From Streptomyces sp. VRA16 Mangrove soil (GTDB lineage Bacteria; Actinomycetota; Actinomycetes; Streptomycetales; Streptomycetaceae), in the NCBI RefSeq assembly GCF_017377775.1, contig NZ_JAFVLN010000001.1:1116001-1180000 (forward strand): DNA of 64,000 bases, written 5' to 3'. This document shows, one piece after another, positions 17,513-25,916 of this stretch. Below the pieces are notes generated by a model. The model worked only from the letters and a program-made list of their open reading frames with translations, ran no database searches and was not told the DNA's origin. The first letter of the stretch is position 1. Every line of letters starts with the position of its first letter. Made by a program: the position numbers and the translations under genes.

Positions 17513-17968
17513 ATGAGTGAGGACACCGAGTGCAGGGACGGCGCAGTGATCCGATCGGGCTGTGACGCGTCGATCGAGCCGCTGCGGCAGGTCACGCACT
17601 ACACGGGGGAACCCGGCTGCATCGCCGACGCCCGGGAGTTCACCGACAGGTTCTTCGTCAGGCTGCGCCAGGAATGGTGCGTCACGCTCGACGCGCGCGC
17701 CGTGGGCGATGTGCTGATCGTCGTGAGCGAACTGGTCACCAACGCGGACCGGCACAGCGCAGGACCCTACGTGCTGGAGCTCGAAGGCACGGCGCGGCAC
17801 GTCGCCGTCACCGTCTACGACAGCAGCGCCGTCGCACCCCTGCGCTATCCCAAGGACCCCGGGCGGATCGGCGGCCACGGCCTGGAGATCGTGGACGCGC
17901 TCGCCGAGGTCACCGTGGAACGGGTCCCGGTCGGCAAGCGCGTCCGCGCCGTGCTGACGCTGGCCTGA
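17513..17968 (+). CDS. ATP-binding anti-sigma-factor-like protein (HATPase)
   Basis: 151-residue GHKL-type ATPase domain protein of the RsbW/SpoIIAB-like group common in streptomycetes. It has the N-box (VVSELVTNADRHS, about 77-89) and the G1-type DPGRIGGHGLEIVD near residue 125. Such proteins bind and inactivate SigB-family sigma factors or phosphorylate anti-anti-sigma proteins. It is convergent with a SigB-family sigma gene 12 bp away, a suggestive but unproven partner. The ATG at 17513 has GGGAGA upstream. Confidence 0.85.
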   Translation: MSEDTECRDGAVIRSGCDASIEPLRQVTHYTGEPGCIADAREFTDRFFVRLRQEWCVTLDARAVGDVLIVVSELVTNADRHSAGPYVLELEGTARHVAVTVYDSSAVAPLRYPKDPGRIGGHGLEIVDALAEVTVERVPVGKRVRAVLTLA

Positions 17969-17980
17969 CGAGGGGCTCGC

Positions 17981-18916
17981 TCAGGCGGTGTCCTCCTCGG
18001 CCAGCAGGCCCGCCCGCAGCCGCGCGATCAGTTGCTTGATCAGCCGTGACACATGCATCTGCGAGTAGCCGAGCCGCTCTCCGATCTCCGACTGCGTCAG
18101 CTCCTCCACGAAGCGCAGGTGCAGCAACTGCCGGTCCCGCTCCGGCAGCTCCGCGACCAGCGGGGCGAGCGCGTGGAAGTCCTCCACCAGCGCCATCGCG
18201 CCGTCCTCGACGCCGAGGAAGTCGGCGAGCGCCGACTCGCCCTCCTGCCCGGCGTCACCGGTGAGCGCCGCGTCCAGGGACGCCGACGTGTACCCGTTCG
18301 AAGCGAGCTGCGCCTCCACGACCTCGGGCTCCGACAGGTTCATCAGCGTGGCCAGTTCGGCGGTGGACGGCTCCCGGTCCAGGCGGCTGCACAACTCGTC
18401 GCGCGCCCTGGCCAGTTCGATCCGCAGCTCCTGGAGCCTGCGCGGCACGTGCACGGCCCAGGTCGTGTCCCGGAAGAAACGTTTGATCTCGCCGGTGATG
18501 TACGGCAGCACGAACGAGGTGAACTCGACCTCGCGCGAGATCTCGAACCGGTCGATCGCCTTGATCAGACCGATCGTGCCGACCTGCACGATGTCCGCGA
18601 AGTCGTCGTCGGCGCCGCCCCGGTGGCGGAAGCGTCCCGCCGCGAAGCGGACCAGCGACATGTTCATCTCGATCAGGGTGTTACGGGTGTACTGGTACTC
18701 CTCGGTTCCCTCCTCCAGTTCCGCGAGGCGCCGGAAGAACTGCCGGGACAGCTCCCGCGCGTCCCGTGGCGCGACCCGGCCGGGGTCGGGAATGTCGTAC
18801 GCGCTTACCTCACCATCCGTGGTCCGGGTCCTGTCCGCAGTGACGTCCGTCCCGCTCATGGTGGAGTCCACCGTCCCTCCCGCGCCGTGGGGTGACGCAA
18901 CACCTTGTTCCATCAT
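17981..18916 (-). CDS. SigB/SigF-family sigma factor
   Basis: 311-residue group 3 sigma factor. Region 2 (about 75-145: DIVQVGTIGLIKAIDRFE), region 3 (about 160-215) and region 4 (about 245-305: LTQSEIGERLGYSQMHVSRL as the HTH) are all present. Streptomyces paralogues act in osmotic stress and development and are controlled by HATPase anti-sigma proteins. Start ATG at 18916 or an internal ATG about 20 residues on. The convergent HATPase gene is a candidate partner. Confidence 0.92.
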   Translation of the reverse strand: MMEQGVASPHGAGGTVDSTMSGTDVTADRTRTTDGEVSAYDIPDPGRVAPRDARELSRQFFRRLAELEEGTEEYQYTRNTLIEMNMSLVRFAAGRFRHRGGADDDFADIVQVGTIGLIKAIDRFEISREVEFTSFVLPYITGEIKRFFRDTTWAVHVPRRLQELRIELARARDELCSRLDREPSTAELATLMNLSEPEVVEAQLASNGYTSASLDAALTGDAGQEGESALADFLGVEDGAMALVEDFHALAPLVAELPERDRQLLHLRFVEELTQSEIGERLGYSQMHVSRLIKQLIARLRAGLLAEEDTA

Positions 18917-19002
18917 GGTGTCCGGCAGTTACCCGTGAACTCGCCGCTCATGCAGATCTGTTCCGGAGGTACGACATCAACACGGCAGACACAGCAGGCA
19001 CG

Positions 19003-20388
19003 GTGCGCGAACTCGCCGCCGCGCTGCCCGGCAGCACCCTGGTCACCGACGCCGACGTGCTCGCCTCGCTCGGCCAGGACGACGCCGAGTGGGCGCCGGT
19101 GGGCCGGCCGCTGGCGGCGGTGCGCGCCACGTCGGCCGACGAGGTGCAGGCGGTGGTCAGGGAGTGCGCGGCCCGGCGGATCCCCGTCGTCACGCGCGGC
19201 GCGGGCACCGGCCTGTCGGGCGGCGCCAACGCCGTCGACGGCTGCCTCGTCCTGGACGTGTCCCGGATGAACCGTGTCCTGGAGATCGACACCGAGAACC
19301 TCGTGGCCGTGGTGCAGCCCGGCGTCGTCAACAACGACCTGAAGGCAGCCGTCGCCGAGCACGGCCTGTGGTACCCGCCGGACCCGGCCAGCGCCCCCTG
19401 GTCCACGATCGGCGGCAACGTGTCGACGAACGCCGGCGGCCTGTGCTGCCTCAAGTACGGCGTCACGCGCGACTACGTCCTCGGCCTGGAGGTCGTCATG
19501 GGCGGTCCTGCCGGCGAGTACGGCTCCCGCGTCCGGCTCGGCCGCCGCACCACCAAGGGTGTCGCCGGGTACGACCTGACGAGCCTGTTCGTCGGCTCCG
19601 AGGGCACCTTCGGCGTCATCACCGAGATCACGCTGAAGCTGCGGCCCGCGCCGGCCGGAGAGCCGCGCACCGTCGTCGGCGCGTTCGACAGCCTGGTCGC
19701 GGCGGGCGCCGCGGTCGCCCTGGTCACCGGCCGGGGTCTCGCCCCCGCCGCCCTGGAACTCCTCGACCGCGCCTGTATGCAGGCGGTCGAGGACTGGAAG
19801 CACCTCGGCATCGAACCCGGTGCCGAGGCCATGCTGCTCGCCCGGATCGACGCCCCCGGCGACGCGGGCGCGGCCGAGGCGGACGCGATGGCCGCGGCCT
19901 TCCGCGAGGCCGGGGCGATGTGGGCCGAGCAGTCCACCGACGCGGTCGAGGCCGAGGCCCTCTTCGACGTACGACGCCTCGCCTACCCGGCGCTCGAACG
20001 GCTCGGCCCGGTGCTCACCGAGGACCTGTGCGTGCCGCGCTCCGAGGTGCCCGGGATGCTCGCAGCCATCGAGCAGATCGGCCGCAGGCACGGGGTGCGC
20101 ATCGCCACCATCGCGCACGCCGGCGACGGCAATCTGCACCCGCTCCTGATCACCGAGCCGGGCGACGAGGCGGCCCGTGTGGCCGCGCAGGCCGCCTTCG
20201 AGGAACTCCTCGACGCGGCGATCGCCGCGGGCGGCACCGTCACGGGCGAGCACGGCGTGGGCCTGCTCAAGCGCGGCGGCATGCGCACCGAACTGGGACC
20301 CGCCGTCTGCGCCGTGCAGCGCGCCGTGAAGCGGACCCTCGACCCGCTGGACCTGTTCAACCCGGGCAAGGTCGTCGGCGAGGACTGA
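19003..20388 (+). CDS. FAD-linked oxidase, GlcD/D-lactate dehydrogenase type
   Basis: About 461 residues. FAD-binding domain type 4 is at about residues 30-165 (TRGAGTGLSGGANAVDGC and IGGNVSTNAGG), and the FAD-linked oxidase C-terminal domain follows with AHAGDGNLHP and GEHGVGLLKRG. It oxidises a 2-hydroxyacid such as glycolate or D-lactate. The start is uncertain: GTG at 19003 is the first conventional codon with protein-like sequence, but a perfect GGAGG stands six bases before an in-frame ATC at 18975. A GTG at 18892 would overlap the divergent sigma gene. Confidence 0.88.
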   Translation: MRELAAALPGSTLVTDADVLASLGQDDAEWAPVGRPLAAVRATSADEVQAVVRECAARRIPVVTRGAGTGLSGGANAVDGCLVLDVSRMNRVLEIDTENLVAVVQPGVVNNDLKAAVAEHGLWYPPDPASAPWSTIGGNVSTNAGGLCCLKYGVTRDYVLGLEVVMGGPAGEYGSRVRLGRRTTKGVAGYDLTSLFVGSEGTFGVITEITLKLRPAPAGEPRTVVGAFDSLVAAGAAVALVTGRGLAPAALELLDRACMQAVEDWKHLGIEPGAEAMLLARIDAPGDAGAAEADAMAAAFREAGAMWAEQSTDAVEAEALFDVRRLAYPALERLGPVLTEDLCVPRSEVPGMLAAIEQIGRRHGVRIATIAHAGDGNLHPLLITEPGDEAARVAAQAAFEELLDAAIAAGGTVTGEHGVGLLKRGGMRTELGPAVCAVQRAVKRTLDPLDLFNPGKVVGED

Positions 20389-20516
20389 TCAACCGGCCCC
20401 CGCACTTGGGGCAAACGGGACGGTAAGGCAAGATCAAAGAAGGCGTCTGCTCCGCGACGAGGCGGAAGCGGCGGCGACCGACGACGCAGCGCACGGATGA
20501 CGAGGGAGGCGGTCCG

Positions 20517-21392
20517 ATGGCCCGGCCGATCACCGCGGGAGTGGACGGATCACCGGAGAGCGCGGCCGCGGCCGCGTGGGCGGCGCGCGAAGCGGTGCGG
20601 CGCGATCTGCCGCTGCGCCTGGTGCACGTGGGTGAGGCCGCACCGGAGGGTCTCGCGCTCGCCGCCGACGAGGTGTCGCTGGCACAGTGGGCGCGCGATC
20701 TGCTCGCCGACGCCGAGCAGGAGATCGCCGAGCGGCATCCGGGGCTCGCGGTCACCACCGACGTCCTGGACGAGGACGGCGCTCCCGAGGCGCTGACGGC
20801 GGCGGCCCGTGACGCGGAACTCCTCGCGCTCGGCTCGCGTGGGCACGGACCCCTGGTCGGGTTCCTGCTCGGCTCGGTCGGCCAGCAGGTCATCGCGGCC
20901 GCCGAACGGCCTGTGGTCCTGGTCAGGTCCGGCGACGAGGCGAGCGCCGAGGCCGCCGGGCGCGAGATCGTCGTCGGGCAGGAGGGCGACCCCCAGGACA
21001 GCGCCGCCGCCCTGGAGTTCGCCTTCACGACCGCCGCCGCACGGGGTGCGGGCGTGCGGGCGGTGCGCGCGTGGAGCCTGCCGCCGGTGTTCGCCTACAG
21101 CCCCGCCTCGCTCGAACTCCTCGACGAGTCCGGCGGCATGGAACCGCACGAGAAGAAGGCGCTGGGCGAGGCGCTCGCCCCCTGGCGCGAGCGCTTCCCC
21201 GACGTGCCCGTCACCGAGCACGTCGAGATCGGCAGCGCGGGCCAGGTGCTCCTGTCGGTCGCGGCTCAGGCCCAGCTCCTCGTGGTGGGACGCCGGGCCC
21301 GGCGCACCGCCGTCGGCGCCCGCATCGGCTCCGTCGCGCACGCCGTGCTGCACCACGCGCCCTGCCCGGTCGCAGTGGTGCCGCACGCCTGA
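20517..21392 (+). CDS. tandem-domain universal stress protein
   Basis: 291 residues with two UspA domains (about 1-140 and 150-290). ATP-binding loops are visible: GSRGHGPLVGFLLGSV in the first and VVGRRARRTAVGARIGSV in the second, so the first keeps the full G-x2-G-x9-GS pattern and the second is altered. Cytoplasmic stress or dormancy protein. Start ATG at 20517 after GGGAGGCGGTCCG. Tandem Usp genes near alcohol dehydrogenases are typical of the Streptomyces DevR/OsdR hypoxia regulon. Confidence 0.9.
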   Translation: MARPITAGVDGSPESAAAAAWAAREAVRRDLPLRLVHVGEAAPEGLALAADEVSLAQWARDLLADAEQEIAERHPGLAVTTDVLDEDGAPEALTAAARDAELLALGSRGHGPLVGFLLGSVGQQVIAAAERPVVLVRSGDEASAEAAGREIVVGQEGDPQDSAAALEFAFTTAAARGAGVRAVRAWSLPPVFAYSPASLELLDESGGMEPHEKKALGEALAPWRERFPDVPVTEHVEIGSAGQVLLSVAAQAQLLVVGRRARRTAVGARIGSVAHAVLHHAPCPVAVVPHA

Positions 21393-21411
21393 GGGACGGT
21401 GCGGGGGCGGG

Positions 21412-21621
21412 TCAGCCCTCGGCGACCAGGGACACGGCGCCGACCGGGCAGGCCCGCACCGCCTCCTTCACCATGGGGTGCTCGCCCGGCGCCGCGGCGG
21501 CCGCGGGCAGCACCTCGCTCAGCCCGTCGTCGTCCTGGGTGAACACGTCCGGTGCGGTGAGCGCGCACATCCCCGCGCCCACGCACCGCTCCTTGTCGAC
21601 CTCGACCCGCACGGCGCTCAC
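21412..21621 (-). CDS. 3Fe-4S-type ferredoxin
   Basis: 69-residue ferredoxin with CVGAGMC near the start and CPVGAV near the end; the three cysteines C-x5-C and C fit a 3Fe-4S cluster as in P450-partner ferredoxins such as SoyB. The GTG start at 21621 overlaps the P450 stop by 4 bp (GTGA), so expression is coupled. It carries electrons to the adjacent P450. No reductase gene is adjacent. Confidence 0.93.
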   Translation of the reverse strand: MSAVRVEVDKERCVGAGMCALTAPDVFTQDDDGLSEVLPAAAAAPGEHPMVKEAVRACPVGAVSLVAEG

Positions 21622-22844
21622 CACGCGACCGGCAGTTCGAGCATGCCCTGGATGGTGTCCCCGGGTTTGAACGGGATCTGCTCGGCCGGTGCCGCGAGAC
21701 GCAGCCGCGGGAACCGGCGCAGCAGGCTGCCGAGCGCGATCTCCAGCTCCGCCCGCGCGAGGTTCTGCCCCAGGCACTGGTGGATCCCGAACCCGAACGC
21801 CAGATGGTGGCGGGCGCTGCGGTTCCAGTCGAGCCGTTCGGGCGCGGCGAACGCGCCCTCGTCCCGGTTGATGAGGGACGTCGAGAAGACCACCCCGTCC
21901 CCGGCCCTGATCGTCGTGCCGGCCACCTCCATGTCCTCGCGGGCCACCCGCAGCAGCCCGTCCGCGATCGACAGGAACCGCAGCAGCTCCTCCACCGCGT
22001 CGGCCGTCGACGTCGCCCCCGATTGCAGCGCCGCCAGCTGTTCCGGGTGGCGCAGCAGCGTGAACGTACCCAGCGAGATCATGTTCGCCGTCGTCTCGTG
22101 CCCGGCCACCAGCAGGATCGTCGCGAACGCGATCAGCTCGTCGCGCTCCAGGGGGCCGTCGGGGGAGTCCCGGTGGATGAGCTCGTCGAGCAGTCCGTCC
22201 CCGGGGGCGCCGTGCTTGCGGTCGATCAACGCGCCCAGGTAGTCGTCGAGTTCGTCCCGGGCGCGGGTGACGTCGTCGGTCCCGGGCCCGCGCAGCAGCC
22301 GTCGCGAGCACTCCTCGAAGAAGTCGTGGTCCGCGTACGGCACGCCGAGCAGCGCGCAGATCACCATCGACGGCACCGGCAGCGCGAATTCCGAGACCAG
22401 CTCCGCGGGCGGCCCCTGCGCCTCCATCGCGTCCAGGAGCCGGTCCACGGTCTCCTGGATGCGCGGTCGCAGCGCGGCGATCCGCTTCAGCGAGAAGCTC
22501 GGGATCAGCATCCGGCGCTGACCGTTGTGCTGGGGATCGTCCACGCCGAGGAGCGCCACCCGGCGGGCCGCCACTTTCGCGAAGCGCTCGGTCGGCGCCG
22601 GGAACCCCGGCCGGTCGCGGACGCTGGAGAGCCGGGGGTCGGCGAGCAGGTCACGGGCCAGGGCGTGCCCGGTGACCGCCCAGACCTCCCGGCCGTCCCA
22701 GAGCCTGATCCGGCCCAGCGGCCCGGCGTCGCGCAGCGGGGCGTAGGCGGTGGGCGGGTGGTAGGGGCAGCCGCGGTCCTGGGGGAACGCGACCGGGTGC
22801 GCGCCGGGATCCTGGCGTACGGCTCGTGTGGGGGATGAGGTCAT
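21618..22844 (-). CDS. cytochrome P450 (CYP105-like)
   Basis: 408-residue soluble monooxygenase. The oxygen-binding I-helix motif AGHETT is near residue 245, the K-helix E-x-x-R is in VEELLRF, and the haem loop FGFGIHQCLG supplies the cysteine thiolate near residue 355. A translationally coupled ferredoxin is its likely redox partner. Similarity to the CYP105 group is from motif recollection; the substrate is unknown. ATG at 22844 has a GATGAGG upstream. Confidence 0.93.
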   Translation of the reverse strand: MTSSPTRAVRQDPGAHPVAFPQDRGCPYHPPTAYAPLRDAGPLGRIRLWDGREVWAVTGHALARDLLADPRLSSVRDRPGFPAPTERFAKVAARRVALLGVDDPQHNGQRRMLIPSFSLKRIAALRPRIQETVDRLLDAMEAQGPPAELVSEFALPVPSMVICALLGVPYADHDFFEECSRRLLRGPGTDDVTRARDELDDYLGALIDRKHGAPGDGLLDELIHRDSPDGPLERDELIAFATILLVAGHETTANMISLGTFTLLRHPEQLAALQSGATSTADAVEELLRFLSIADGLLRVAREDMEVAGTTIRAGDGVVFSTSLINRDEGAFAAPERLDWNRSARHHLAFGFGIHQCLGQNLARAELEIALGSLLRRFPRLRLAAPAEQIPFKPGDTIQGMLELPVAW

Positions 22845-23167
22845 GGATCGGATCGCCTCACAAGTGCTCGGTGCTACGGGCGGAGCGGGACGTTCCGCGC
22901 CCCTTCGGTCATTGGATGCCCCGGGCACCTGTCGCGGCCACCGGAAGACCGGCCAGTTCGCACGGGCGAGGTATCTGGCCGGAACGGTCCGCCGGGGCAC
23001 CGCGCCACCACGGCCCACGGGCCGGCGCCCGAGTGCCGATGGCCGGGACATGCGGGCCGGACCCCGGATGAAATGTCTGAGAATGAGCTGTGTGTCCGAG
23101 GTCACCGCCCCTCACGCCTTCGAGTGGTCGGAAGCACGGTTGTTCGCTGTTAAACTTTGAACCAAGG
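22845..23167. other. gene-free P450 upstream region
   Basis: No supportable gene. It must hold the P450 promoter on the minus strand. The last part (about 23090-23160) is less GC-rich and precedes the strong terminator at 23168. Confidence 0.5.
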
Positions 23168-23206
23168 CCCCGACCGTTCTCCCCCGTACGGTCGGGGTCC
23201 TTTTTT
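23168..23206 (+). terminator. strong intrinsic terminator (possible sRNA end)
   Basis: CCCCGACCG and CGGTCGGGG arms, a 12-base loop with five C residues, then TCC and six T. It is the clearest T-tract terminator in the window, yet no plus-strand gene lies upstream, so it may end a small RNA starting around 23130-23160 or insulate the alcohol dehydrogenase gene. Confidence 0.8.
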
Positions 23207-23217
23207 ATGTCGTGATG

Positions 23218-23253
23218 CATGTCCCATCGGGACATGTGTCTCAATGGGACGTG
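23218..23253. promoter_or_regulatory. palindrome CATGTCCC-ATC-GGGACATG plus extra half-site
   Basis: Perfect 8-bp arms at 23218-23236, with a third half-site GGGACGTG at 23246-23253, ending 54 bp before the alcohol dehydrogenase start. GGGAC/GTCCC words recall DevR/OsdR boxes, but the arms are in the opposite order to the DevR consensus. A candidate operator. Confidence 0.65.
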
Positions 23254-23307
23254 AGCGCGTTACGGTGGAGAGGCGGGGGCAGGAAAGAGCGACGAAGGAG
23301 TCGAGTC

Positions 23308-24348
23308 ATGAAGGCACTCCAGTACCGGACCATCGGAGCGGCACCCGAGGTCGTCACCGTCCCGGACCCGGAGCCCGGCCCCGGGCAGGTCCTGTTGAAG
23401 GTCACCGCCGCCGGTGTGTGCCACTCCGACATCGCCGTGATGAGCTGGCCCGCCGAGGGCTTCCCGTACGAGCTTCCGCTGACCCTGGGCCACGAGGGCG
23501 TCGGCACGGTCGCCGCGCTCGGCGCGGGCGTCACCGGACTCAAGGAGGGTGACCCGGTTGCCGTCTACGGCCCGTGGGGCTGCGGCACCTGTGCCAACTG
23601 CGCGCAGGGCAAGGAGAACTACTGCCTGCGCGCCGCGGAGCTCGGCATCAACCCGCCCGGACTCGGCGCCCCCGGCTCCATGGCCGAGTACATGATCGTC
23701 GACGACCCGCGCCACCTGGTGCCGATCGACGGCCTCGACCCCGTCGCCACCGTGCCGCTCACCGACGCCGGACTCACCCCGTACCACGCGATCAAGCGCT
23801 CCCTGCCCAAGCTCGTCCCCGGCTCCACCGCCGTCGTCATCGGCACCGGCGGCCTCGGTCACGTCGCCATCCAGCTGCTGCGCGCCATGACCGCTGCCCG
23901 CGTCGTCGCCCTCGACGTCACCGAGGACAAGCTCGCCCTCGCCCGTACCGTCGGCGCGCACGAGGCGATCCTGTCGGACGCCGCGGCCGCGGCGAAGGTC
24001 CGCGAGCTGACCGGTGGCCGCGGCGCCGAAGCCGTCTTCGACTTCGTCGGCGTCCAGCCCACCGTCGAGACCGCGGGCGCCGTCGCCGCGGTCGAGGGCG
24101 ATGTCACGATCGTCGGCATCGGCGGCGGCGCGCTCCCCGTCGGCTTCGGGAAGACGAACTTCGAGGTCAGCGTCACCGCACCGTACTGGGGCAGCCGCGG
24201 CGAGCTCATCGAGGTGCTCGACCTGGCGCGGGCCGGCGCGGTCTCCGTGCACACCGAGACCTTCACGCTCGACGAGGCGCCCGTCGCGTACGAGCGACTG
24301 CACGAGGGCAGGATCAACGGCCGTGCGGTGATCCTCCCCAACGGCTGA
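23308..24348 (+). CDS. zinc-dependent alcohol dehydrogenase
   Basis: 346-residue medium-chain dehydrogenase. The catalytic zinc site has Cys in GVCHSD (about 38) and GHEGVG (about 63); the structural zinc lobe is CGTCANCAQGKENYC (about 92-106). The NAD(P)-binding motif is GTGGLGHVAIQ near residue 178. Converts alcohols and aldehydes. Start ATG at 23308 after GAAGGAG. The palindromic operator upstream and the nearby tandem Usp gene suggest control by oxygen or stress. Confidence 0.94.
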   Translation: MKALQYRTIGAAPEVVTVPDPEPGPGQVLLKVTAAGVCHSDIAVMSWPAEGFPYELPLTLGHEGVGTVAALGAGVTGLKEGDPVAVYGPWGCGTCANCAQGKENYCLRAAELGINPPGLGAPGSMAEYMIVDDPRHLVPIDGLDPVATVPLTDAGLTPYHAIKRSLPKLVPGSTAVVIGTGGLGHVAIQLLRAMTAARVVALDVTEDKLALARTVGAHEAILSDAAAAAKVRELTGGRGAEAVFDFVGVQPTVETAGAVAAVEGDVTIVGIGGGALPVGFGKTNFEVSVTAPYWGSRGELIEVLDLARAGAVSVHTETFTLDEAPVAYERLHEGRINGRAVILPNG

Positions 24349-24360
24349 CACCCCGACGCC

Positions 24361-24393
24361 GTATGCCGTGGCCGGTCGTCGGCCACGGCATAC
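24361..24393 (+). terminator. perfect 13-bp stem-loop after alcohol dehydrogenase
   Basis: GTATGCCGTGGCC and GGCCACGGCATAC with a 7-base loop, starting 12 bp after the stop codon. No T-run, as is common in streptomycetes. Confidence 0.7.
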
Positions 24394-24491
24394 GTGGATG
24401 TCTCAACTTCCCGCGGGGCGAGGGGTGTCACCGGGTGCCGATGATCAATAGCCTGAGGTGGACCGCCCGTTGACCCCACGCAGGGAGCGCC

Positions 24492-25715
24492 ATGTCCACC
24501 GCGCAGATCCCCGACATCCTGTCGCCGGAGTTCGCCGCCGACCCCTATCCCGTGTACCGCGCCCTGCGCGAATCCGCGCCGCTCCTGTGGCACGAGGCGA
24601 CCCAGAGCTGGATCGTCTCCCGGTACACCGATGTGGAACGCGTCTTCAAGGACAAGGAGGGGCAGTTCACCACCAAGAACTACGACTGGCAGCTCGAACC
24701 CGTGCACGGCAGGACCATCCTGCAGCTCAGCGGGCGCGAGCACGCCGTGCGCCGGGCCCTCGTCGCCCCGGCCTTCCGCGGCAGCGACCTCCAGGACAAG
24801 TTCCTGCCCGTGGTCGAGCGCAACTCCCGTGAGCTGATAGCCGAGTTCAGGTCCAGCGGCGCCGTCGACCTCGTCGACGCCTTCGCCACCCGCTTCCCGG
24901 TCAACGTCATCGCCGACATGCTCGGCCTCGACAAGGCCGACCATGCCCGCTTCCACGGCTGGTACACCGCCGTCATCGCCTTCCTCGGCAACTTGAGCGG
25001 CGACCCGGAGATCGCGGCGGCGGGGGAGCGGACCCGCACCGAGTTCGCCGCGTACATGCTCCCGATCATCCGCGAGCGCCGCGAGAACCTCGGCGACGAC
25101 CTGCTCTCCACGCTGTGCGCCGCCGAGGTCGACGGGGTGCGGATGAGCGACGAGGACATCAAGGCGTTCTGCAGCCTGCTGCTCGCGGCCGGCGGCGAGA
25201 CCACCGACAAGGCCATCGCCGGCATCTTCGCCAACCTGCTGGTGAACCCCGAGCAGTTGGCGGCGGTGCGCGAGGACCGCTCGCTCGTCGAACGGGCCTT
25301 CGCCGAGACGCTGCGGTACACGCCCCCGGTCCACATGATCATGCGTCAGTCCGCCGTCGACGTGGAGCTCAGCGGCGGCACCGTGCCCGCGGGCGCCACC
25401 GTCACCTGCCTCATCGGCGCCGCCAACCGGGACCCCGAGCGCTACAAGGACCCCGACCGCTTCGACCTGTTCCGCGACGACCTCACGACCACCACCGCGT
25501 TCTCGGCCGCAGCCGACCACCTGGCGTTCGCGCTCGGCCGGCACTTCTGCGTCGGCGCGCTCCTCGCCAAGGCCGAGGTCGAGACCGGAGTGAACCAGCT
25601 GCTCGACGCGATGCCCGAGCTGCGCCTCGCCGACGGCTTCGACCCCGTCGAACAGGGCGTGTTCACCCGCGGCCCGAAGTCGCTGCCCGTGACGTTCACC
25701 CCACGCACGCCGTGA
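24492..25715 (+). CDS. cytochrome P450
   Basis: 407-residue monooxygenase. Motifs: AGGETT in the I-helix near residue 235, ETLRY as the K-helix E-x-x-R, and FALGRHFCVG as the haem loop near residue 352. ATG at 24492 follows CAGGGAG. No ferredoxin or reductase gene adjoins, so it must use partners encoded elsewhere, perhaps the ferredoxin at 21412. The substrate cannot be inferred. It is probably monocistronic, with the trpS leader starting 30 bp after its stop. Confidence 0.92.
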   Translation: MSTAQIPDILSPEFAADPYPVYRALRESAPLLWHEATQSWIVSRYTDVERVFKDKEGQFTTKNYDWQLEPVHGRTILQLSGREHAVRRALVAPAFRGSDLQDKFLPVVERNSRELIAEFRSSGAVDLVDAFATRFPVNVIADMLGLDKADHARFHGWYTAVIAFLGNLSGDPEIAAAGERTRTEFAAYMLPIIRERRENLGDDLLSTLCAAEVDGVRMSDEDIKAFCSLLLAAGGETTDKAIAGIFANLLVNPEQLAAVREDRSLVERAFAETLRYTPPVHMIMRQSAVDVELSGGTVPAGATVTCLIGAANRDPERYKDPDRFDLFRDDLTTTTAFSAAADHLAFALGRHFCVGALLAKAEVETGVNQLLDAMPELRLADGFDPVEQGVFTRGPKSLPVTFTPRTP

Positions 25716-25744
25716 TCGCCCCGTCCGGTGCTAACCTCGTACCC

Positions 25745-25786
25745 ATGCTTCGCTTCACGTGTCTGAACTGGTGGCGCCTCACTTAG
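25745..25786 (+). CDS. Trp-Trp leader peptide of trpS attenuator
   Basis: 13-residue peptide MLRFTCLNWWRLT ending in TAG. Two consecutive TGG codons (25769-25774) make ribosome progress depend on charged tRNA-Trp. It precedes mutually exclusive hairpins and trpS. This matches the ribosome-mediated attenuation described for the auxiliary tryptophanyl-tRNA synthetase of Streptomyces coelicolor. Confidence 0.88.
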   Translation: MLRFTCLNWWRLT

Positions 25787-25820
25787 AGGCGGCCACAGTC
25801 ATGCACGAACAAGGGCCGTC
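25771..25820 (+). promoter_or_regulatory. attenuator pairing regions (protector and antiterminator)
   Basis: Region 1 (25771-25780, GTGGCGCCTC) pairs with region 2 (25786-25796, GAGGCGGCCAC). Region 2 (GGCGGCC, 25788-25794) can instead pair over seven positions, one a G-U, with 25814-25820 (GGCCGTC), which is the left arm of the terminator. A ribosome stalled on the Trp codons would cover region 1 and favour the antiterminator. Confidence 0.8.
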
Positions 25821-25842
25821 CCCGGACGGCCCTTCTTCATTT
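25811..25842 (+). terminator. trpS attenuator terminator
   Basis: AAGGGCCGTCC and GGACGGCCCTT form a perfect stem with a tight C-rich loop (25811-25834), followed by CTTCATTT. It lies 75 bp upstream of the trpS start. Confidence 0.85.
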
Positions 25843-25916
25843 CTCCCGCGGTGAACCTCCCGCAGGGCGGGCCGTCCCGAAGGCGACCACGACCCGTCGA
25901 TCCGCAGGGAGACATC

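Noticed and set aside
14969..17968. 999-codon plus-strand frame spanning several genes
   Set aside because: Only its last 151 codons (from 17513) encode a recognisable protein; the rest mirrors the 15356-17323 minus-strand gene.
23168..23206. Possible 6C RNA (C-rich loop hairpin)
   Set aside because: Only one hairpin with five C residues in its loop; the 6C motif needs two hairpins with longer C runs.
21412..25715. Specialised-metabolite gene cluster around two P450s
   Set aside because: No synthase, ligase or tailoring partners beyond a ferredoxin; neighbours are trpS, alcohol dehydrogenase and stress genes.
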